A DNA stretch of 13,304 nucleotides, taken from contig CABTMH010000052.1 of the NCBI GenBank assembly GCA_902485915.1, forward strand, positions 1 through 13,304, in the 5' to 3' direction. Every line of letters begins with the position of its first letter. Position 1 is the stretch's first letter. The position numbers and the translations under genes were made by a program. This stretch comes from an uncultured Oribacterium sp. (lineage in GTDB: Bacteria > Bacillota > Clostridia > Lachnospirales > Lachnospiraceae). Positions 1 through 4,553 of this stretch are shown one piece after another. Under the pieces are notes generated by a model that was given only the letters and a program-made list of their open reading frames with translations, searched no databases and was not told the origin of the DNA.

Positions 1-654
1 AAGGACGGAAAGCCGTTTAAGACCCGCGAGGGTGGTGTGCTCCGTCTCGAGAAGCTGATCCAGGAGACGAACGAGAAGGTCCTCGAGCGTGTACGCGCTT
101 CCCGTGGAGAGGAGCTCAGCGAGGAGGAGGCAGCCGCCATCGCCGTTCGGGTCGGCCTCGCCGCACTGAAGTACGGTGATCTCTCGAATCAGGCGACGAA
201 GGACTACATCTTCGACCTCGATAAATTCACGTCCTTTGAGGGCAACACCGGTCCATACATCCTCTACACCATCGTCCGGATCAACTCGATCCTTCGTAAG
301 TTCATGCAGGAGCGTGGCGTAAGCGATGATATACATGTACAGGATTATGTGCAGGCGCATGCGACCGACTTCCAGATCCTGCCGATGAAGGAGAAGTCTG
401 CACATGATGTCCAGACGCTTCTCACACGTTATCAGGATGAGATCAACGGTGCATGGAAGGACCTCGCACCGCACCGCATCTGCTCCTATATCTATGCGCT
501 GGCGAACAACTTCAACAGCCTCTACCATGATGTGAAGTTCCTGAACCTGCCGGAGAAGGAAAAGGAGAGCTGCATGGCCCTCCTGATGCTGACCTTCCGT
601 GTGCTGAGCACCTGCATCCATACACTGGGCTTCAGCGCACCGGAGCGGATGTAA
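1..654 (+). CDS. argS: Arginine--tRNA ligase, C-terminal part (5' end outside window)
   Basis: This frame is open from base 1 and ends at TAA 652-654, giving the last 217 residues of arginyl-tRNA synthetase, a cytoplasmic class I enzyme that charges tRNA-Arg. The first residues visible, KDGKPFKTREGG, match the catalytic-loop region of E. coli-type ArgS, where KFKTR-like residues replace the canonical KMSKS. After it comes the all-helical DALR anticodon-binding domain, with ALKYGDLSN, the FEGNTGPYILYT segment and the typical C-terminus LGFSAPERM. The catalytic HIGH motif and N-terminal domain lie upstream of the window. A GTG at 37 could be mistaken for a start but lies inside the conserved domain. 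No terminator follows directly; yfcE lies 138 bases downstream on the same strand, so the two may be co-transcribed. Identification is secure from family knowledge. Confidence 0.95.
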   Translation, partial: KDGKPFKTREGGVLRLEKLIQETNEKVLERVRASRGEELSEEEAAAIAVRVGLAALKYGDLSNQATKDYIFDLDKFTSFEGNTGPYILYTIVRINSILRKFMQERGVSDDIHVQDYVQAHATDFQILPMKEKSAHDVQTLLTRYQDEINGAWKDLAPHRICSYIYALANNFNSLYHDVKFLNLPEKEKESCMALLMLTFRVLSTCIHTLGFSAPERM

Positions 655-675
655 TCGGGAACTACAGTAGATGAA

Positions 676-714
676 CCATCTGTCCGGCGGCATCCTGGTG
701 TGCCGGGCAGATGG
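676..714 (+). other. Stem-loop between argS and yfcE
   Basis: A 13-bp inverted repeat (arms 676-688 and 702-714, CCATCTGTCCGGC against GCCGGGCAGATGG, one G-U pair) encloses a 13-base loop. No T-run follows, so it does not look like a normal intrinsic terminator. It could be an mRNA-processing or stabilising hairpin, or a weak attenuator between argS and yfcE. Its function is unknown. Confidence 0.5.
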
Positions 715-792
715 GATGGAAGAGCATGCCGTGATGCAGAGATGCGCTGGATGCATCGCTGCGACGGTAGCTGTGACAGGAGGATACAGAAT

Positions 793-1356
793 ATGAAATA
801 TTTTATAGCAAGTGATATCCACGGCTCTGCATACTGGTGCCGCAGGACCCTGGAGAAGCTCGAGGAGAGCGGTGCAGAGCGCCTGATCCTCCTCGGAGAC
901 ATCCTTTATCACGGACCGCGTAACGACCTTCCGCTGGAGTATGCACCGAAGGAAGTCATCGCGATGCTGAATCCGCTGAAGGACAGAATCTGGGCGGTAC
1001 GTGGCAACTGTGAGGCTGAGGTCGATCAGATGGTGCTGCAGTTCCCGGTGATGGCGGATTATGCGATCCTCGCACTGAACGGGCATACGATTTTTGCGAC
1101 CCATGGGCATCTTTTCGATGAGACGAAGCTTCCACCACTGATGGAGGGCGATGCACTGCTGCATGGCCATACGCACCTTCTGAAGGCGGAGAAGCTGACG
1201 GCAGAAGATGGACGGGCGTTCTTCCATCTGAATCCGGGCAGCACCTCCCTTCCGAAGGGTGGAAACCCGAATACCTATGCCATCCTCGATGAGGATGTGT
1301 TCACGGTATATGACTTCGATGGCCACACGATCGCATCGATTTCACTGAACGTGTAA
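793..1356 (+). CDS. yfcE: YfcE-family metallophosphodiesterase
   Basis: A 187-residue calcineurin-like phosphoesterase close in length and sequence to E. coli YfcE (about 184 residues), a metal-dependent cytosolic phosphodiesterase that hydrolyses artificial substrates such as bis-pNPP; its physiological substrate is unclear. Metal-binding motifs appear in the family order: SDIHG (D8, H10), LGDILYHGPRN (D36), RGNCEAEVDQ (N72), THGH (H104) and GHTH (125-128), then the family signature HLNPGSTSLPKGGNP (145-159). The frame is open further upstream, but the start at 793 is chosen because AGGAGG (778-783) precedes it by 9 bases and the protein then begins exactly where YfcE begins. It sits downstream of argS with no promoter that I can recognise and is closed by the terminator at 1384-1421. 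Family assignment is secure; the substrate is not known. Confidence 0.93.
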   Translation: MKYFIASDIHGSAYWCRRTLEKLEESGAERLILLGDILYHGPRNDLPLEYAPKEVIAMLNPLKDRIWAVRGNCEAEVDQMVLQFPVMADYAILALNGHTIFATHGHLFDETKLPPLMEGDALLHGHTHLLKAEKLTAEDGRAFFHLNPGSTSLPKGGNPNTYAILDEDVFTVYDFDGHTIASISLNV

Positions 1357-1383
1357 ACAGCATATTGACGAGAGACTTTATCT

Positions 1384-1421
1384 TACCCTTCGGCATATTC
1401 ACGGCTGAAGGGTATTTTTTT
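1384..1421 (+). terminator. Intrinsic terminator after yfcE
   Basis: An 11-bp stem with one G-T wobble (1384-1394 TACCCTTCGGC, 1404-1414 GCTGAAGGGTA) has a 9-base loop and is followed directly by seven T (1415-1421). It ends the argS-yfcE transcript. A related hairpin sequence recurs in the fbp leader (10071-10109). Confidence 0.88.
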
Positions 1422-1461
1422 AAGCTGAAGAAGTAGGATTTTGTCATATTCCGCGAGATTA

Positions 1462-1490
1462 TTGATAATTAATCTACAATCTGCTAAGAT
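1462..1490 (+). promoter_or_regulatory. Promoter of the fucO-like gene
   Basis: TTGATA (1462-1467), a 17-base spacer and TAAGAT (1485-1490), with a TGC extended -10 at 1482-1484, form a good sigma-A-type promoter. Transcription would start near 1497, leaving a leader of about 125 bases. At 1505-1521 lies an imperfect inverted element TTGT-N9-ACAA. It resembles a Rex (NADH-sensing repressor) site but is one base shorter than the usual TTGT-N10-ACAA, so Rex control is only a guess. Confidence 0.7.
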
Positions 1491-1556
1491 AAAAAAGGTT
1501 CCGGTTGTGCATAGTGAACAAGGGCGCAGCGCGAAATCGGAAGGTTTGTAACATTA

Positions 1557-1593
1557 TGCCTGCACAGGAAGAACAGGTCTTTCTGCCAGGGCA
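1557..1593 (+). promoter_or_regulatory. Leader hairpin upstream of the fucO-like gene
   Basis: CAGGAAGA (1565-1572) pairs with TCTTTCTG (1578-1585) around a 5-base loop, and TGCCTG (1557-1562) can extend the stem with CAGGGCA (1587-1593) through small bulges. It lies in the predicted 5' untranslated region and ends 14 bases before the ribosome binding site AAAGGAG. No T-run follows, so it is not a terminator. It may affect mRNA stability or translation; I do not recognise a known riboswitch. Confidence 0.4.
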
Positions 1594-1620
1594 TTCATAT
1601 TAATTTAAAGGAGTAGAATT

Positions 1621-2766
1621 ATGGCTGTGAATCGTTTCGTCTTAAATGGTATTTCCTATCATGGACATGGTGCAATCAAGGAGATCCCGGGTCTCATCAA
1701 GGCCAGAGGTTATCATAAGGCTTTCGTTGCATCCGATCCTGACCTCGTAAAGTTCGGCGTAACAGCCAAGGTGACGGATCTTCTGAAGGAGAACGGCATC
1801 GACTTCTTCCTGTATGATGACATCAAGCCGAACCCAACCATCGAGAACATCCAGCACGGTGTAGAGGCGTACAAGTCCTGCGGCGCAGACTGCATGATCA
1901 CCATCGGTGGCGGTTCTTCCATGGATACCGGTAAGGGCATCGGTATCGTCATCAACAACCCGGAGTTCGCAGATATCCGTTCCCTCGAGGGTGTCGCACC
2001 GACCAAGCATCGTACCGTATTCACCATCGCCGTTCCGACCACCGGTGGTACCGGCGCAGAGTCCACCATCAACTATGTTGTCACCGACGTTGAGAAGAAG
2101 AGAAAGTTCGTCTGTGTCGATGCAAACGATATCCCGGATATCGCCGTCGTAGATCCGGATATGATGTCCTCCATGCCGAAGGGCCTCACGGCTTCGACCG
2201 GTATGGACGCGCTGACACATGCGATCGAAGGCTACACCACGAAGGCCGCTTGGGAGCTTGCAGATGTACTCGACCTCGAGGCCATCAAGCTCATCGCAAA
2301 GAATCTTCGTAAGGCTGTAGCGAACGATCCGGATGGCCGTGAAGGTATGGCACTCGCACAGTATGTAACCGCGATGGCATACTCGAACGTAGGTCTCGGT
2401 ATCGCACACTCCATGGCACATACCCTCGGCGCGGTTTATGACACACCGCACGGTGTTGCATGTGCGATGATGCTTCCGATCGTTATGGAGTTCAACCAGG
2501 AGTACACCGGCGAGAAGTTTAAGGACATCGCAGAGGCGTTTGGTATCGATACTACCGGTATGGATGCAGCGACCTATCGTAAGGCTGCCATCGATGCCGT
2601 GAAGCAGCTCTCTGTAGATGTCGGTATCCCGACCAGACTCGAGGCACTCAAGGAAGAGGATCTTCCGTTCCTGTGCGAGTCCGCTGCCGCTGATGCATGT
2701 GCACCGGGCAACCCGAGAGAAGCGAGCATCGCTGACTTCGAGGCTATGTTCAGAAAGCTTATGTAA
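1621..2766 (+). CDS. fucO: Iron-containing alcohol dehydrogenase, FucO-like (lactaldehyde/1,2-propanediol oxidoreductase)
   Basis: A 381-residue group III iron-dependent alcohol dehydrogenase, the same length class as E. coli FucO and similar throughout. The N-terminal nucleotide-binding domain has GGGS (96-99) and D39, the residue that favours NAD over NADP in FucO. The C-terminal metal domain carries all four FucO iron ligands at the same numbers, D196, H200, H263 and H277, plus the conserved H267. In E. coli the enzyme reduces L-lactaldehyde to 1,2-propanediol with NADH during anaerobic fucose or rhamnose breakdown; related enzymes reduce other short aldehydes. No fucose or rhamnose genes lie nearby, so a general fermentative role in NAD regeneration is equally possible. 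The start ATG follows AAAGGAG (1607-1613) by 7 bases. It has its own promoter and terminator, so it is monocistronic. Codons look strongly biased (CGT, GGT, ATC, AAG), suggesting high expression. Confidence 0.9.
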   Translation: MAVNRFVLNGISYHGHGAIKEIPGLIKARGYHKAFVASDPDLVKFGVTAKVTDLLKENGIDFFLYDDIKPNPTIENIQHGVEAYKSCGADCMITIGGGSSMDTGKGIGIVINNPEFADIRSLEGVAPTKHRTVFTIAVPTTGGTGAESTINYVVTDVEKKRKFVCVDANDIPDIAVVDPDMMSSMPKGLTASTGMDALTHAIEGYTTKAAWELADVLDLEAIKLIAKNLRKAVANDPDGREGMALAQYVTAMAYSNVGLGIAHSMAHTLGAVYDTPHGVACAMMLPIVMEFNQEYTGEKFKDIAEAFGIDTTGMDAATYRKAAIDAVKQLSVDVGIPTRLEALKEEDLPFLCESAAADACAPGNPREASIADFEAMFRKLM

Positions 2767-2798
2767 GCTCGACCCTGTGATTTTAACTGTAAATAGTT

Positions 2799-2827
2799 CC
2801 CCCGGAGTTTTCTCCGGGGGCTTTTTT
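2799..2827 (+). terminator. Intrinsic terminator after the fucO-like gene
   Basis: A perfect 9-bp GC-rich stem (CCCCCGGAG 2799-2807, CTCCGGGGG 2812-2820) with a TTTT loop, then C and six T (2822-2827). A textbook Rho-independent terminator. Confidence 0.95.
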
Positions 2828-2870
2828 GTGCTAACATAGTCATCAGAGTTTATCAGAAAGAAAAGGCCAG

Positions 2871-4370
2871 ATGATGATGAAAAAAGCATGGAAATATATG
2901 ATGATCCCGGCAGCCCTGATGCTGCTTCTGTCCGGATGTGGACACTTTACGGAGCTTGTGGAGCATGTCGCATCGAAGCAGGAGACGACGGCGGAAGAAA
3001 CGCAGGCGATCCTGGAAACGACCATCCCGGCGGACCAGATCGTGGAGCCGGCGGATTCGGATGCGATGCGGATCGAGCTTTCTCAAGGGGCAGCAGCCCT
3101 CGGCTTCGCGCATCTCATGGAGGAGTCCGAGCTGGGTGCGACACAGGGAGACTACCATTTCGAGCTGAAGGGCAGTGAAGCAGAGGTCCTGTCGGACTTC
3201 ATCACCGGAGCTGCGGATGTCGCGATCCTTTCGCCGGAAAGTGCAGCCAGAGCCTACCATGATGCGAAGGACGGCGCGGTCATCATCAACATCGATGCAG
3301 GGAACGAGCTGTACTGCATCACCGGCAACACGGAACTGAAGAGCTTTCAGGGACTGAAGGGGCAGACCGTGCTGAGCGTCGGACAGGGCGAGCAGCCGGA
3401 GTATGCGCTTCGTTACCTGAAGAGTCAGTATGGCACGCAGTTCGATGTGCAGTATACGAGCATCGAGGACATCACGGCGCAGCTTTCGGCGGATCCGTCG
3501 AAGGTCGCCATCGTCACAGAGCCGGACGCATCGAGCCTTCTGGCCGGCGTGCCGGGCACCGTGCGCGCATTTTCGCTGGAGGACAGCTGGGAGAATGTCA
3601 CCGCGACCGACAGCCTGATCTCCAGCGTGACCCTCGTGCATCGGGATTACTATGAGAATCAGCGTTCATCCGTTGATAATCTTCTTCGAGAGACCGCGAT
3701 GTCGATCGTAAAGGCAGAGCGGGCTGCTAATCAGACGGCGAAGCTCGCCGGAAAGTTCGGCATCACACAGGCCGCGGTCGTTCCGCTGGCACTCCCGTAT
3801 GCGAATCTCCAGTGTATCACCGGTGATCAGATGAAGAGCCGGATCGGTGCCTACCTCATCGCCATCGCGGAGGTCGATTCGGCAGCCATCGGGCGCAGTA
3901 TTCCAGGCGAGGATTTCTACTATGGATATACTGTGACGGAACCGGAGGAAAGCAGCTCGGTGAGTCGATACGATGATGCGACATCCTACGGAAACGATTC
4001 AGAAAACGAATATGAGGATGAAGACGAGAACACCGAATCGAAGAAGAGTGAGGACACAGATACAGAGCAGGATGAGAAGCAGGATGACATAAAGCGCGAG
4101 AATCATACGAAACGCGAAAACGAAACCGAAGAGGAGAGCGAGCAGAAAAAGAGCGACGAAAAGAAGGAAGAGACCGAGAAATCGCACGAATCCGGGAAGA
4201 AAACCGAAGCGAGCGAAAAGCATGTAGAAATCGAAGAGCCGCAGAAGCCGGCAGAAACCGCCGCTTCGCCTGCACCACAGCCAGCCGCACCGGATCCATC
4301 TGCCGCACCCGCCGGTCCGGGGAGCCAGGGTCCATCGGATGACCTCCTCCCGGGAGGCCCGATGGGCTGA
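2871..4370 (+). CDS. ABC-transporter-type substrate-binding lipoprotein with long charged C-terminal tail
   Basis: A 499-residue predicted lipoprotein. Residues 1-22 are a signal peptide with a lipobox (LLSGC, lipidated Cys23). Residues ~65-350 resemble the orphan-named NMT1/SsuA-like periplasmic binding proteins common in Clostridia: ITGAADVAILSPESAA (111-126), FQGLKGQTVLSVGQG (159-173), EQPEYALRYLK (174-184), AIVTEPDAS (213-221) and a closing DFYYGY (348-353). Such proteins capture a small ligand outside the membrane for an ABC importer. No permease or ATPase gene is present here, so the ligand and partner are unknown. Residues ~357-455 are a Glu/Lys/Asp/Ser-rich low-complexity tail, then a Pro/Ala/Gly-rich end (456-499), not usual in the family, whose members are typically ~330 residues. 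Three tandem ATG codons (2871, 2874, 2877) leave the start ambiguous; AAGG at 2863-2866 would best suit 2874. No convincing promoter is seen in the 43 bases after the preceding terminator. Confidence 0.8.
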   Translation: MMMKKAWKYMMIPAALMLLLSGCGHFTELVEHVASKQETTAEETQAILETTIPADQIVEPADSDAMRIELSQGAAALGFAHLMEESELGATQGDYHFELKGSEAEVLSDFITGAADVAILSPESAARAYHDAKDGAVIINIDAGNELYCITGNTELKSFQGLKGQTVLSVGQGEQPEYALRYLKSQYGTQFDVQYTSIEDITAQLSADPSKVAIVTEPDASSLLAGVPGTVRAFSLEDSWENVTATDSLISSVTLVHRDYYENQRSSVDNLLRETAMSIVKAERAANQTAKLAGKFGITQAAVVPLALPYANLQCITGDQMKSRIGAYLIAIAEVDSAAIGRSIPGEDFYYGYTVTEPEESSSVSRYDDATSYGNDSENEYEDEDENTESKKSEDTDTEQDEKQDDIKRENHTKRENETEEESEQKKSDEKKEETEKSHESGKKTEASEKHVEIEEPQKPAETAASPAPQPAAPDPSAAPAGPGSQGPSDDLLPGGPMG

Positions 4371-4395
4371 TGAGCGCAGTCTGACGCTGCGAAGG

Positions 4396-4429
4396 AAGGA
4401 GCCCAGGTGGAAAGCCACCTGGGCTCCTT
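4396..4429 (+). terminator. Strong hairpin, probable terminator after the lipoprotein gene
   Basis: A perfect 15-bp stem (4396-4410 and 4415-4429; arms AAGGAGCCCAGGTGG and its complement) closes on an AAAG loop. Only TTG follows, not a full T-run; six T occur 21 bases later (4450-4455). It probably terminates or protects the 3' end of the upstream mRNA and insulates the copper operon. Confidence 0.6.
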
Positions 4430-4456
4430 GCATGCCAGGCAATCGTATATTTTTTA

Positions 4457-4486
4457 TTGACATAGTATACCCACCGGGGGTATACT
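4457..4486 (+). promoter_or_regulatory. Copper operon promoter with CsoR-type operator
   Basis: TTGACA (4457-4462), an 18-base spacer and TATACT (4481-4486) form a near-consensus sigma-A promoter. Lying inside it is a perfect inverted repeat with 8-bp arms GTATACCC (4465-4472) and GGGTATAC (4478-4485) around a 5-base GC centre. This matches the known CsoR operator type (ATACCC...GGGTAT with a G-tract) and covers the spacer and most of the -10 box. CsoR binding would block RNA polymerase, and Cu(I) would release it. csoR is encoded in the same operon at 7272-7586. Confidence 0.88.
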
Positions 4487-4498
4487 GAAGCCAACGTA

Positions 4499-4526
4499 AT
4501 ATACGGGGTGGGGGTATATACCCGCC
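4499..4526 (+). promoter_or_regulatory. Second CsoR-like operator in the cop leader
   Basis: About 10 bases after the predicted transcription start lies another G-tract element: ATAC (4501-4504), GGGGTGGGGG (4505-4514) and then TATATACCC. It contains a perfect 12-bp palindrome GGGTATATACCC (4512-4523). Its likeness to the upstream site suggests a second CsoR binding site, giving stronger or cooperative repression. In RNA the palindrome could form a short hairpin upstream of the copA ribosome binding site. Confidence 0.55.
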
Positions 4527-4553
4527 GTGACTTGCATACAGAAAGAGGCATCT

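Noticed and set aside
700..792. Longer yfcE starting at ATG 700
   Set aside because: The added 31 residues have no family match, overlap the intergenic hairpin and lack a ribosome binding site. ATG 793 has AGGAGG at ideal spacing.
1642..2889. 415-codon open frame on the minus strand opposite the alcohol dehydrogenase
   Set aside because: It is an antisense shadow of a well-conserved gene. There is no ribosome binding site or recognisable domain, and it crosses the terminator.
4527..4553. GTG start for copA at 4527
   Set aside because: No ribosome binding site precedes it and it overlaps the operator region. ATG 4554 begins right before the conserved heavy-metal domain.
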